Positions 51,051 to 59,273 of a stretch of DNA of 64,000 nt are shown here, in pieces. The number at the start of each line of letters is the position of its first letter. Position 1 is the first letter of the stretch. Source of the DNA: an uncultured Clostridia bacterium. Its GTDB lineage: Bacteria; Bacillota; Clostridia; Oscillospirales; Ruminococcaceae. The position numbers and the translations under genes were made by a program. A model generated the notes under the pieces. That model did not search any database. It was not told the origin of the DNA and saw only the letters and a program-made list of their open reading frames with translations. The stretch lies in contig CANQWD010000003.1 in the NCBI GenBank assembly GCA_947627465.1, positions 1 to 64,000 on the forward strand, written 5' to 3'.

Positions 51051-51806
51051 ATGCACAAGCTCAAAAAGTTCGGCGTTACCGCCGCCGCGGTTTTATTTTG
51101 GCTGGCGATATGGCAAATTGCCGCGCTCAAACTTGACAGCGAGATAATCCTTGTTTCTCCGATAAAAGCGGCAAAGCGCCTTTTCGAGCTTGTGCCGCTC
51201 AGCGGATTTTGGCAAAGCGTGCTGTTTTCGGCGGCGCGGGTGCTTGCGGGGTTCGCGCTGGGATTGGCGGCGGGAACGCTTTTAGCTGTGGCTTCAAAGA
51301 AATTCCGTATCGTAAGAGCGCTTTTTTCGCCGCTTATCTCCGCGATGAAATCCATTCCCGTTGCGTCGTTCACCATTCTCGCGCTTATTTGGATCGGCTC
51401 AAAGAACCTTTCCGTGCTTGTATCCTTTTTGATATGCGTGCCGATAGTCTGCGGAAATATGCTGGAGGGTTTAGATAATTTAAACCCAAAACTTACGGAA
51501 ATGTCCCATGTTTTCCAAATATCGCCATGGAGAAGATTTGTCGGTGTTTATTTATCTCAGCTTCTCCCCTACTTCCGCTCCGCGGCTCGGCTCGGTATAG
51601 GACTTTGTTGGAAATCGGGGGTTGCCGCGGAAGTGATCGGCATACCGAACGGCTCGATCGGAGAAAAGCTTTATCAATCAAAGGTTTATCTGGAGACCGC
51701 CGATCTTTTCGCGTGGACAGCCACGGTGATCTTATTGAGCTTTTTGTGCGAAAAACTGTTTACGGCGCTTCTGAATTTACTGCAAAAACGCGTTGAAAGA
51801 ATGTGA
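51051..51806 (+). CDS. ABC transporter permease (SsuC/TauC-like)
   Basis: Membrane protein of 251 residues with about six segments; the cytoplasmic loop FRSAARLGIGLCWKSGVAAEVIG is the EAA-type motif of nitrate/sulfonate/thiamine-precursor permeases. It begins 3 bp after the binding protein stop with no clear Shine-Dalgarno, so translation is probably coupled. The ATPase gene starts 7 bp after its stop. Confidence 0.9.
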   Translation: MHKLKKFGVTAAAVLFWLAIWQIAALKLDSEIILVSPIKAAKRLFELVPLSGFWQSVLFSAARVLAGFALGLAAGTLLAVASKKFRIVRALFSPLISAMKSIPVASFTILALIWIGSKNLSVLVSFLICVPIVCGNMLEGLDNLNPKLTEMSHVFQISPWRRFVGVYLSQLLPYFRSAARLGIGLCWKSGVAAEVIGIPNGSIGEKLYQSKVYLETADLFAWTATVILLSFLCEKLFTALLNLLQKRVERM

Positions 51807-51813
51807 GGACGTT

Positions 51814-52377
51814 ATGCTGAAAGCCGTACAAATCCGCAAGAGCTTCGGAGAACTTTGCGTTCTCGAAAACTTCACGCACGAATTTGCCGAGGGAAAGAGC
51901 ACTGCGGTTTTGGGAAAATCGGGCTGTGGAAAGACCACGCTTCTGAATATTCTTATGGGATTGCAAACGCCCGACAGCGGCGAGGTCGTTCGCGACGGCA
52001 AGATAAGCGCGGTATTTCAGGAAAACAGACTGTGCGAAAACCTCACCGCCTCCGCGAATATCCGCTTAGTCACGGGAAAACGGCTCTCCAAAGCGCAAAT
52101 TGCCGAGGAACTTGCCGCCGTGGGGCTTTCGGGCTGCGAAAACAAGCCCGTGCGGGAGCTTTCAGGAGGAATGAAGCGCAGAACTTCGCTCCTGCGCGCC
52201 CTGCTCGCCGAATACGATATTCTTTTCGCCGACGAGCCGTTCAAAGGCTTGGACGCTGACACAAAGCGCGAGGTTATGCGGTATTTCAAGGAAAAGACCT
52301 CGGGCAAGACCGTGGTTTTGGTAACTCACGACAATGACGAGTGCGAGGCTCTCGCCGACGATATTATAAGACTTTAA
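51814..52377 (+). CDS. ABC transporter ATP-binding protein, short form
   Basis: 187 residues. Walker A GKSGCGKTT near residue 37, Q-loop AVFQENRLCENL, signature LSGGMKRR, Walker B ILFADEPFKGLD and switch His in VLVTHDNDE are all present, so it should be active. It ends right after the core, about 50-60 residues shorter than SsuB/TauB-type ATPases. The ATG at 51814 follows GAGG by 5 nt; an in-frame start at 51793 would overlap the permease. It completes a binding protein - permease - ATPase importer. Confidence 0.9.
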   Translation: MLKAVQIRKSFGELCVLENFTHEFAEGKSTAVLGKSGCGKTTLLNILMGLQTPDSGEVVRDGKISAVFQENRLCENLTASANIRLVTGKRLSKAQIAEELAAVGLSGCENKPVRELSGGMKRRTSLLRALLAEYDILFADEPFKGLDADTKREVMRYFKEKTSGKTVVLVTHDNDECEALADDIIRL

Positions 52378-52387
52378 AGGTGACGGA

Positions 52388-52831
52388 ATGGAATTTGTCA
52401 TAGGGTATGTAATGATTGCCGTACTTATGCTGTTTATGGGCTTCAGCATTGCGCATATCGGCATAATGACGCTGATTTTGCTCGGCGTTTTCGTCGCGCT
52501 TGTCGGGCTGTTTTTTACGGTCTGCCTTGTATTTTTGGCGGCGTCAAAGCGGGTAACGGCTGTGTTCGGCTTTATAAACGAAGAACCTCGCTTTCCCGTG
52601 GCTGTTTACAAAGTCGGCGGCGAGGAAATTCCGAACCTTTTCCCGTGCGAGATGATAATGCGGAAAAAGCTGTACGTGCCCGACAAAGAGATCAAAATTC
52701 TTCGCTGTAAGCTGCGAAAAGTCGTCATTGACGCGAACGCGCTCATAACGATCATCTCGGGCAGCGTGATTTTCATTCCGTCGGCGGTGTTCTGCGTTAT
52801 TAAGATAATCGAATTTTTCGCGGAATTATAA
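52388..52831 (+). CDS. membrane protein of unknown function, 147 residues
   Basis: I do not recognise this protein. Two N-terminal membrane segments (VIGYVMIAVLMLFMGFSIAHI and LILLGVFVALVGLFFTVCLVF, each shown in part), a soluble stretch of about 60 residues (EEPRFPVAVYKVGGEEIPNL) and a C-terminal segment (TIISGSVIFIPSAVFCVIKII). It begins 10 bp after the ATPase gene and may be cotranscribed with the importer, which would make it an accessory or a passenger. Confidence 0.65.
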   Translation: MEFVIGYVMIAVLMLFMGFSIAHIGIMTLILLGVFVALVGLFFTVCLVFLAASKRVTAVFGFINEEPRFPVAVYKVGGEEIPNLFPCEMIMRKKLYVPDKEIKILRCKLRKVVIDANALITIISGSVIFIPSAVFCVIKIIEFFAEL

Positions 52832-52858
52832 GCGGAATTATAATTAAGAGGTGGCAAA

Positions 52859-53647
52859 ATGATAATAGACGCGCACGCGCATATCTTTCCGGATAAAATT
52901 GCCGAGAAAGCGTCCGACGGCATAAGCGCTTTCTATGACGGAATGAAAATGGACAGCCGCGGCACTTTGGGAGAACTGCTAAAAAAGGGCAGCGAAGCGG
53001 GCGTTGACCGCTTTATAGTTCAGTCCGTGGCGACCGTGCCGGCACAGGTGCCCTCGATAAACGATTTTATAGCGAAAAGCGTAAAAGAACACCCCGACAA
53101 GCTGACGGGTTTTGGAGCGCTGCACCCCGATTTTGAAGATATATACGGCGAAACCGAACGGATAATTTCGCTCGGGCTTCGCGGAATAAAACTCCACAGC
53201 GATTTTCAAGGCTTCGATATCGACGATGAAAAGGCGTTTCCGATCTACGAAGCCGCCGAGGGCAGACTGCCTGTTTTATTTCATGTCGGTGACAACCGCT
53301 CAGACCGTTCCTCGCCCGAACGCTTGCTGAACATTGTAAAGCGTTTCCCGAAGCTCACCGTTATCGGAGCGCACTTCGCGGGGTGGTCGATGTGGGACAG
53401 GGGCGCGGAGCTTTTTGACCACAACGGCATCTACACGGACTGCTCCAGTTCGCTTTACGCAATGGCTCCCGAGCATGCCGCCGAGCTTATCCGAAAGATC
53501 GGCGTTCACCGAGTGATGTGGGGCACGGATTACCCTATGTGGAACGCTAAAGAGGAGTTGGAACGCTTCTCTAAGCTCCCCCTTTCCGACCGCGAACGCG
53601 AACTTATCCTAAGCGAAAACGCTCGGCGGATTCTCGGAGAGATTTAA
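52859..53647 (+). CDS. amidohydrolase-family metal-dependent hydrolase
   Basis: 262 residues, TIM-barrel amidohydrolase (amidohydrolase_2 type). HAHIFP (HxH metal site), GIKLHSDFQGFD (with the His after the Lys), FHVGDN, GAHFAGWS and the final metal Asp in WGTDYPMWN are all visible. Members include decarboxylases and hydrolases; the substrate is not known. AGAGGTGG precedes the ATG. Last plus-strand gene before a hairpin at 53673. Confidence 0.88.
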   Translation: MIIDAHAHIFPDKIAEKASDGISAFYDGMKMDSRGTLGELLKKGSEAGVDRFIVQSVATVPAQVPSINDFIAKSVKEHPDKLTGFGALHPDFEDIYGETERIISLGLRGIKLHSDFQGFDIDDEKAFPIYEAAEGRLPVLFHVGDNRSDRSSPERLLNIVKRFPKLTVIGAHFAGWSMWDRGAELFDHNGIYTDCSSSLYAMAPEHAAELIRKIGVHRVMWGTDYPMWNAKEELERFSKLPLSDRERELILSENARRILGEI

Positions 53648-53672
53648 CGCAAAAAGTCAGAGTATATATTTT

Positions 53673-53707
53673 CAATTTCTCCCCCCGCTAAGCGAGGGGA
53701 GAAATTG
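53673..53707. terminator. hairpin between convergent genes, probable terminator
   Basis: CAATTTCTCCCC (53673-53684) / GGGGAGAAATTG (53696-53707) is a perfect 12-bp stem; the T tract after it is poor (TTATT), so rho-independent strength is uncertain. It separates the amidohydrolase (plus) from the HD gene (minus). Confidence 0.65.
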
Positions 53708-53762
53708 TTATTAAGGCGCGTTTTTATTTGAAATAAATCTTATCCGAAAAAAAGACTTTTTC

Positions 53763-54248
53763 TTATATTCTAAACATTTGGCGGCATAAAAGTCTTCCGC
53801 TTTCCGTCTTGAATATTCCGTTATAAGCGTTAAGAATACCGTCTCTCGAGACGTTGTCCTCGTAAAGATTGACAAGGAAATCCGCTTCTATAAGAATTTG
53901 CAGATCAACGCCGTCAATATTTTCATAAGTATGATGATGTCCGACAAGATAGCATACCCGCTCGATAACGTCAAGCGGAAAACCGCATTCCGCAAGCATA
54001 CGCTTCGCCATCGGAGGTCCCATTTGCTCTTGCTGCTTGCCCGTGCAGGTTCCGTAAAGCTTCTCGGATATTTTTATCCCCACATCGTGAACCACCGCGG
54101 CGGCTTCAACAGTCAGCCGCGTTTTTTCATCAAGGTTCTCGTTCGCCGCAATCAGCGCGGCAAGCTCGTGAACCTTTAAAAAATGTTGTATTCGCTTCGG
54201 GTCGCCCGTGAAGTAGTCTATCATCTCGTTTTTCAATTTATTGAGCAT
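53763..54248 (-). CDS. HD-domain hydrolase
   Basis: 161 residues. The metal-binding HD pattern is visible: H in IQHFLKVHELAALIA, VVHDVGIKISEKLYG with the HD pair, and GHHHTYENIDG, then ILIEADFLVN with the last Asp. Such proteins are nucleotide phosphohydrolases or regulators; the substrate is not clear. GGAAGTG lies 6 nt before the ATG. Single gene, divergent from the gerA operon. Confidence 0.88.
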   Translation of the reverse strand: MLNKLKNEMIDYFTGDPKRIQHFLKVHELAALIAANENLDEKTRLTVEAAAVVHDVGIKISEKLYGTCTGKQQEQMGPPMAKRMLAECGFPLDVIERVCYLVGHHHTYENIDGVDLQILIEADFLVNLYEDNVSRDGILNAYNGIFKTESGRLLCRQMFRI

Positions 54249-54419
54249 TTTTTACACTTCCAACTCTTTTTTATGCCTTACATGTTTACAGTATATCACA
54301 TTCCCGCGAATATTTCAACCGCTTTTGGAAAAAATACTCTAAAGCTGAAAAACATTTGCCCTATGCAGTAAGACTAAATCTATAATAATTAGCCTTGAAA
54401 CAACGTAAAAAACTATACT

Positions 54420-54597
54420 TAAGGCAACACCGCACAATTACCGCCCTTCGGGCTTTGTCGGCGTTTGCTTGCAAATTTTCCGACATCTTGCACAAAGTCT
54501 CCTTGACGGGCGAAAGCCCGTCTGCGTCGACTTTATACAATCTGCCGAAAAATTTGACGGCGCAACCGCTCGACAATAATTGTGCGGTGTAGCCTTA
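54420..54597 (+). repeat. 178-bp long-hairpin inverted-repeat element, copy 2
   Basis: Same family as 16786-16963, inverted. Ends TAAGGCAACACCGCACAATTA and TAATTGTGCGGTGTAGCCTTA pair with one mismatch. The apical hairpin is GACGGGC-GAAA-GCCCGTC (54505-54522); against copy 1 three of its seven pairs are changed on both arms at once. The side hairpin GCCC-TTC-GGGC (54443-54453) also replaces a different but paired sequence. The right end touches AAAAAGGAG, the ribosome binding site of gerAA, so the element fills the 5' leader of the germinant receptor operon. The rest of the gap (54249-54419) is AT-rich with no convincing promoter. Confidence 0.85.
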
Positions 54598-54614
54598 AAA
54601 AGGAGTAATCGAAT

Positions 54615-56102
54615 ATGGAAGAAAATGTTCACGAGCGGCTCTCGCCCAACTTGCCGTTAAGCGCGCTGTTGGACGAGAATATAAGAAATATCAAGATTTT
54701 CACGGACAATTCGTCCGACATTAACATAAAGCCCGCCGCTGTGGGGCAAAACCGCATAACCGTGCTCACCTGCGAGGGAATGACGGACACGGACACTTTG
54801 GCGGAGCTTATCTACAACAAGCTGAACTCAATAAGCAACGACGATCCTCTAAAACCCGCCGAGCTTATGTCTAAGCTTTTCAACGAGTATCTTACCGCCG
54901 CCGAACAAATTGAAATTAAAACCTTGGGCGACTTGGTTTTGAAATTGCAGTCGGGTTTCGCGATAATAATTATAAACGGCTGCACCTCGGCTATCGGAAT
55001 AGGTATTCAGGGTTACAACACCCGCGGCGTCGACGAACCGTCAAGCGAACTTAACGTCCGCGGCTCACGCGAGGGATTTGTCGAAGCTGTTAGAACCAAT
55101 ATGTCAATGATAAGACGGCGCATCAAATCACCGACCTTGGTATTTGAAATGCAGCAGCTCGGCTCGCGCTCCAACACAGATATCTGCGTATGCTATATCT
55201 CCGACAAAGCCGACCCGAAGCTTTTGCAAAACGTCAAGGAACGCATAAAATCGGTTGACCTCAACACCATCCTGGAAAGCGGCTACATTCAACCGTACCT
55301 TGAGGGCGAGGGCGGGTGGTTCTTTTCGGAGTGCGGCACCTGCGAACGTCCCGACACGTTCGCGGCAAAGCTATACGAGGGCAGAGTTGGTATACTTGTG
55401 GACGGCACGCCGTTCGCGCTTATCGTTCCGCACTTGTTTATCGAGAGCTTTCAAACTTTGGACGATTACACGCAAAAGCCGTTTTACGCCGCATTCATTA
55501 GAACTTTACGTGTGATAGCGTATCTTATCACGCTGTTTTTGCCGGGCGCGTATGTCGCGATAGCAAGCTATAACCCCGAAATGCTGCCAAGCTCGCTTAT
55601 TCTGAACCTTGCCGCCGCCGAACAGACCGCGCCGTTTTCGCTTATGGTGGAATGCCTTTTTATACATTTTATGTATGAAATTCTACGTGAAGCGGGAATA
55701 CGGCTGCCGCGTCCTATCGGGCACGCTATCGGAGTTGTCGGCGGACTTGTCATCGGCGACATCACGGTGAGCGCGGGACTTGTGGGTGCTCCAATGGTTT
55801 TGGTGGTGGCGCTTTCGGGACTATGCAGCTTTGTTGTTCCGCAAAATTACGAAAAGATCGTGGTGCTGCGGTTTCTGTATATTTTCGCGGGCGGCATTTT
55901 CGGATTGTACGGACTGCTTTTGACAGCGGGAGCGGTCATAGTAAAAATGTGCTCGCTTGACACCTACGGCGTGCCGTATATGGCGCCGATCTCGCCGTTT
56001 TCGCCGAAAGCTATGCGCGATATGCTTATCCGCGCCAACTGGAAACGAATGGCGAAAGGCGACGTTACCGTTCAGAGCTTGAACGGCAGCTCATATAAAT
56101 AA
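54615..56102 (+). CDS. gerAA: spore germinant receptor subunit A (GerAA/GerBA/GerKA family)
   Basis: A subunit of a germinant receptor in the inner spore membrane. It has 495 residues: a soluble N-terminal domain of about 270 residues, including INGCTSAIGIGIQGYNTRGVDEP-type sequence (shown in part as GYNTRGVDEPSSELNVRGSR) and GFVEAVRTNMSMIRRRI, and a C-terminal membrane domain with about five to six helices, SYNPEMLPSSLI and RPIGHAIGVVGGLVIGD. GGAG lies 9 nt before the ATG. First gene of gerAA-AB-AC, separated from any promoter by the repeat element. Confidence 0.93.
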   Translation: MEENVHERLSPNLPLSALLDENIRNIKIFTDNSSDINIKPAAVGQNRITVLTCEGMTDTDTLAELIYNKLNSISNDDPLKPAELMSKLFNEYLTAAEQIEIKTLGDLVLKLQSGFAIIIINGCTSAIGIGIQGYNTRGVDEPSSELNVRGSREGFVEAVRTNMSMIRRRIKSPTLVFEMQQLGSRSNTDICVCYISDKADPKLLQNVKERIKSVDLNTILESGYIQPYLEGEGGWFFSECGTCERPDTFAAKLYEGRVGILVDGTPFALIVPHLFIESFQTLDDYTQKPFYAAFIRTLRVIAYLITLFLPGAYVAIASYNPEMLPSSLILNLAAAEQTAPFSLMVECLFIHFMYEILREAGIRLPRPIGHAIGVVGGLVIGDITVSAGLVGAPMVLVVALSGLCSFVVPQNYEKIVVLRFLYIFAGGIFGLYGLLLTAGAVIVKMCSLDTYGVPYMAPISPFSPKAMRDMLIRANWKRMAKGDVTVQSLNGSSYK

Positions 56103-56127
56103 CCGCCGCTCACGAAAGGAAATCACT

Positions 56128-57060
56128 ATGCAAAAAAAATTTCCGAAAATCAGCACCTCGCAGCTGTTCTGCATTTTAATGCTTTCAAGGATAAGCTCCG
56201 AGACAGTCTATCCGAGAACAGCCTCCGCGACTGCTCTGCAAGCCGTGCTTGCCGTGATTATATCCGAAGTAATACGGTTTCTGTTGGCGCTGCCGCTTAT
56301 CGTGTACTCGTTTAAAGGCAGCAACATTCACCGCTCCGTTTACAACAAAAACAAGGCTCTCGGGTGGACGGGAGCGGTTTTCGCGGCTTTGCTTCTGATA
56401 GCTGCCGCTTTGCGGACTATGTTTAATCTCTCGCAATTTGCCGTAAAAAATCTACTGATAGGCGGAGTGCTTTGGGTGATATTCGCGCTGGCGGCAATTT
56501 TCGCGGTTTACATCGCTTTGGCGGGCACGGAGGCTTTGGCTCGCGCGGGGGCGATCTTTCTTATTGCGGCGGCAATCGTGACGATAACGGTAATGCTTGG
56601 CGATATTCCGTATATTACCCGCCGCTCCTTTGAGAGCTTTACGCGTTTCGGCGATAATTCTTCCTTAATAAAAGACGTTATCGAGCGTGTGATGCGCGGC
56701 GGCGACTATCTGATTTTCGCCGCGCTTCTCCCCTACGTCTCGCGAAACCGTAAAAGTGCGCTAGGAAAAACGGGGATATTGTTCGCTGTTTTCTCAACGC
56801 TTGCCGCGCTGATAATTTGTTCGTTCAACGGTCTTGTTTTGCGTGAAATGTACGGTGAATGCGAGTTTCCGTTTTTAGCGGCGGCTTCGCTTTCGGACAT
56901 CTCGCTGTTCAAAAGACTGGACGGCTTTGCGGCGGCGGTGTGGTCGCTGTGCGGCGCGTTCAGAAGCGGCGTTATGCTGCTCTGCGCGGAAAACGCCATT
57001 ATGGAGGTTTTCCGCGCGGGTCATTCGCCCGTTCCAACTGATAAGGAGGCTGTCGAATGA
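56128..57060 (+). CDS. gerAB: spore germinant receptor subunit B (GerAB-like permease)
   Basis: Amino-acid-permease-like subunit that senses the germinant. It has 310 residues with about nine to ten membrane segments, opening KISTSQLFCILMLSRISSETV; most GerAB proteins are about 365 residues, so this one is short, with reduced loops. AAAGGAAAT precedes the ATG. It overlaps gerAC by 4 bp. Confidence 0.85.
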   Translation: MQKKFPKISTSQLFCILMLSRISSETVYPRTASATALQAVLAVIISEVIRFLLALPLIVYSFKGSNIHRSVYNKNKALGWTGAVFAALLLIAAALRTMFNLSQFAVKNLLIGGVLWVIFALAAIFAVYIALAGTEALARAGAIFLIAAAIVTITVMLGDIPYITRRSFESFTRFGDNSSLIKDVIERVMRGGDYLIFAALLPYVSRNRKSALGKTGILFAVFSTLAALIICSFNGLVLREMYGECEFPFLAAASLSDISLFKRLDGFAAAVWSLCGAFRSGVMLLCAENAIMEVFRAGHSPVPTDKEAVE

Positions 57061-57986
57061 AAAAAATCTGCCTTGTATTAGCTCTTGCCGCGCTTCTCGC
57101 TTTAACTGGCTGTTCCGACAGCACGGAACTTGGAAACCGAGCTATCATTCAAGCGGCTGCCGTGGATTACGACGGACGTTATCACGTCTGCGCGATGCTT
57201 TTCAGCAGCAGCGGCAGCGGCGGTGGTACAATCGACGCTTCCGGGGAGAACGTTATCCGCGTGAACGGTCAGGGAGAAACGCTTTCGGAAGCTATCGACG
57301 ACATCTCGCTCGTTGACGGCAAGCGAATATATATGTGCGAAACAAAGCTGCTTATCTTAGGCGGCGGCTTTGAAAACGCAAACGCTCTCGACGCGCTGAA
57401 AACGCTTTACTTCGACCTGCGGTGCAGTCTTAACATGCCCGTTTGCTGCGTCGAAAAAAACACGAGCGCGGAGGAACTCGTCAGTTTGCAGTTTACCGAG
57501 GGCATAACATCCGCCGACAAACCCCTCTCGCTTATCGAAAACGCCAATAATATGGGCGTTTCTCCCAAGACCACGCTTCTTGATCTTCTTGCCGACAACG
57601 CGGACGGCAAAGGCTCGCTTTTGCCAATGCTGACGATCGCCGAAAACGGCAGCGGAATGACAAACTCAAACGACAATAAAACCGCTGTGTTAAGCGGCTC
57701 GAAAGGTTTTTCGGAAGGATATCTGCGCTCGGCGTACAACAAGGAGAAAACCGCCGCGATCATGCTTATCTCGGGCAGATCCGACAAGATCACACTGAAC
57801 TACTTCCTCGGCGAAAACGAACGAACTTGTGAAGCTTACTGCGTAAAAGTTACGGATGAAGAATATCACGGCGGAAGCATTCGCCGCGTCTCGGCGAAAT
57901 TCCGCACACGAAGCGGGGGGCATCTATCCGCGGACGAGCGAAAAGCGGCGCTCTCCGCGCTTGCGGAACTGGTGGAAACGGTATAA
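57057..57986 (+). CDS. gerAC: spore germinant receptor subunit C (Ger(x)C lipoprotein)
   Basis: Lipoprotein subunit of the germinant receptor: signal MKKICLVLALAALLALTGC with lipobox LTGC (Cys19), then SDSTELGNRAIIQAAAVDY, the usual Ger(x)C opening. It has 309 residues, against about 370 in Bacillus; the third domain seems cut short at the C-terminus (ends ALAELVETV). AAGGAGG precedes the ATG. Confidence 0.87.
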   Translation: MKKICLVLALAALLALTGCSDSTELGNRAIIQAAAVDYDGRYHVCAMLFSSSGSGGGTIDASGENVIRVNGQGETLSEAIDDISLVDGKRIYMCETKLLILGGGFENANALDALKTLYFDLRCSLNMPVCCVEKNTSAEELVSLQFTEGITSADKPLSLIENANNMGVSPKTTLLDLLADNADGKGSLLPMLTIAENGSGMTNSNDNKTAVLSGSKGFSEGYLRSAYNKEKTAAIMLISGRSDKITLNYFLGENERTCEAYCVKVTDEEYHGGSIRRVSAKFRTRSGGHLSADERKAALSALAELVETV

Positions 57987-58017
57987 AAAACTATATCGAA
58001 AAATTGTTTCGCTCCCC

Positions 58018-58046
58018 TTGACATTCTCAGCGAAATGGTGTATAAT
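58018..58046 (+). promoter_or_regulatory. promoter of the thi operon
   Basis: TTGACA (58018-58023), 17-bp spacer, TATAAT (58041-58046): perfect. Transcription should start at about 58053, where the riboswitch begins. Confidence 0.9.
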
Positions 58047-58052
58047 AAAGAA

Positions 58053-58132
58053 ACGGGAGCTTGTTGACAGGCTGAAAGGAAGGTGCAACCTTCGACCGAG
58101 AACCTGATTTGGATAATGCCAACGTAGGGATG
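58053..58132 (+). promoter_or_regulatory. TPP (Thi-box) riboswitch
   Basis: Aptamer with the two conserved parts: CAGGCTGAAAGG (58069-58080) and AACCTGATTTGGATAATGCC (58101-58120) followed by AACGTAGGGA, the hallmark of the thiamine pyrophosphate riboswitch. Ahead of thiS-G-H-E-D-C it should shut the operon when TPP is plentiful. Confidence 0.95.
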
Positions 58133-58244
58133 CCGAACGACGTTTCGGAATAACATATTTGCTTATTCGGCGGTTTTATGCGCCGAATGGGTTTATATTC
58201 TGCGTTGAAGTTTAAGTTACCCTGTCGGGTAGCTTATTTTTTTT
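58132..58244 (+). terminator. expression platform of the TPP riboswitch with terminal terminator
   Basis: The terminator is AAGTTACCC (58214-58222), TGTC, GGGTAGCTT (58227-58235), then eight T (58237-58244). Between it and the aptamer are competing helices: GCCGAA (58132-58137) can pair with TTCGGC (58166-58171), which otherwise forms ATTCGGCG (58165-58172) / CGCCGAAT (58181-58188). Termination occurs only 13 nt before the thiS start codon. Confidence 0.8.
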
Positions 58245-58257
58245 GTGAGGTGCTTTA

Positions 58258-58452
58258 ATGGTAAAAATAAACGGAAAACCACTTGAAACTGCCGGAAAGA
58301 CGGTTGAGGAATACCTAGCTTCTGCCGGATACGACAAAGCGCGTATCGTGGTGGAGCTTAACGAGGTAATTATTCCCAAGGAAAGCTACGCCGACACCGT
58401 TCTGAAAGACGGAGACGCGGTTGAGATCGTCGCTTTTATGGGCGGCGGCTGA
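58258..58452 (+). CDS. thiS: sulfur carrier protein ThiS
   Basis: Ubiquitin-like carrier of the sulfur for the thiazole ring. It has 64 residues and ends FMGGG; the C-terminal Gly-Gly is thiocarboxylated after adenylation, normally by ThiF. GAGGTG precedes the ATG. thiF is not in this operon, so another E1-like enzyme must supply that step. Confidence 0.93.
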   Translation: MVKINGKPLETAGKTVEEYLASAGYDKARIVVELNEVIIPKESYADTVLKDGDAVEIVAFMGGG

Positions 58453-58490
58453 AAAGTTTGCAAACTTCTCTTTAAGAAAGGAATTTTGAA

Positions 58491-59261
58491 ATGGAAAACG
58501 ATAAATTGGTTATTGCGGGGCACGAGTTTAACTCACGATTTATTCTAGGTTCGGGAAAATATTCGATGAAGCTTATCGAAGCCGCCGTTAAGGACGCGGG
58601 CGCGGAAATGATAACGCTTTCGGTAAGACGCGCGAACACAAAGGAGCATGAAAACATTCTGGACTACATACCGAAAAACGTAACGCTTCTCCCTAACACA
58701 AGCGGCGCGAGAAACGCCGATGAAGCTGTGAGAATTGCACGTCTGGCACGGGAACTTGGGTGCGGAAATTTCGTTAAGATCGAGATCATGCGCGACACTA
58801 AATATCTTCTGCCCGACAACTCCGAAACGATAAAAGCTACTGAAACGCTTGCAAAAGAGGGCTTTGCGGTGCTTCCGTATATGTACCCCGATCTTAACGC
58901 CGCCCGCGACCTCGTAAGCGCGGGTGCGGCGGCTGTTATGCCATTGGCTTCGCCGATAGGCTCCAATAAAGGGCTGGCGACAAAGGATTTTATTCAAATT
59001 CTTATTGATGAAATTGATTTGCCGATAATCGTTGACGCGGGCATTGGCAGACCGTCTCAGGCGTGCGAAGCAATGGAAATGGGCTGCGCGGCTGTTATGG
59101 CGAATACCGCGCTTGCCACCGCGGGAGATCTTCCGTTGATGGCGGCGGCTTTCAAGCAGGCTATCGAAGCGGGACGAAAAGCCTATCTCGCAAGACCGGG
59201 CAGAGTTTTGACGCGCGGCGGCTCCTCTTCCGACCCGCTGACAGGATTTTTGCGCGATTGA
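58491..59261 (+). CDS. thiG: thiazole synthase ThiG
   Basis: Builds the thiazole phosphate ring from deoxyxylulose phosphate, ThiS thiocarboxylate and dehydroglycine. It has 256 residues, TIM barrel: [20 protein letters not shown], then [17 protein letters not shown] with the Schiff-base Lys near residue 97, and [27 protein letters not shown] precedes the ATG; 38 bp after thiS. Confidence 0.96.
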   Translation: MENDKLVIAGHEFNSRFILGSGKYSMKLIEAAVKDAGAEMITLSVRRANTKEHENILDYIPKNVTLLPNTSGARNADEAVRIARLARELGCGNFVKIEIMRDTKYLLPDNSETIKATETLAKEGFAVLPYMYPDLNAARDLVSAGAAAVMPLASPIGSNKGLATKDFIQILIDEIDLPIIVDAGIGRPSQACEAMEMGCAAVMANTALATAGDLPLMAAAFKQAIEAGRKAYLARPGRVLTRGGSSSDPLTGFLRD

Positions 59262-59273
59262 GAGGTATTATAT

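Noticed and set aside
53673-53707. Third copy of the long-hairpin element
   Set aside because: It is a plain 12-bp hairpin without the TAAGGCAACACCG ends; best read as a terminator.
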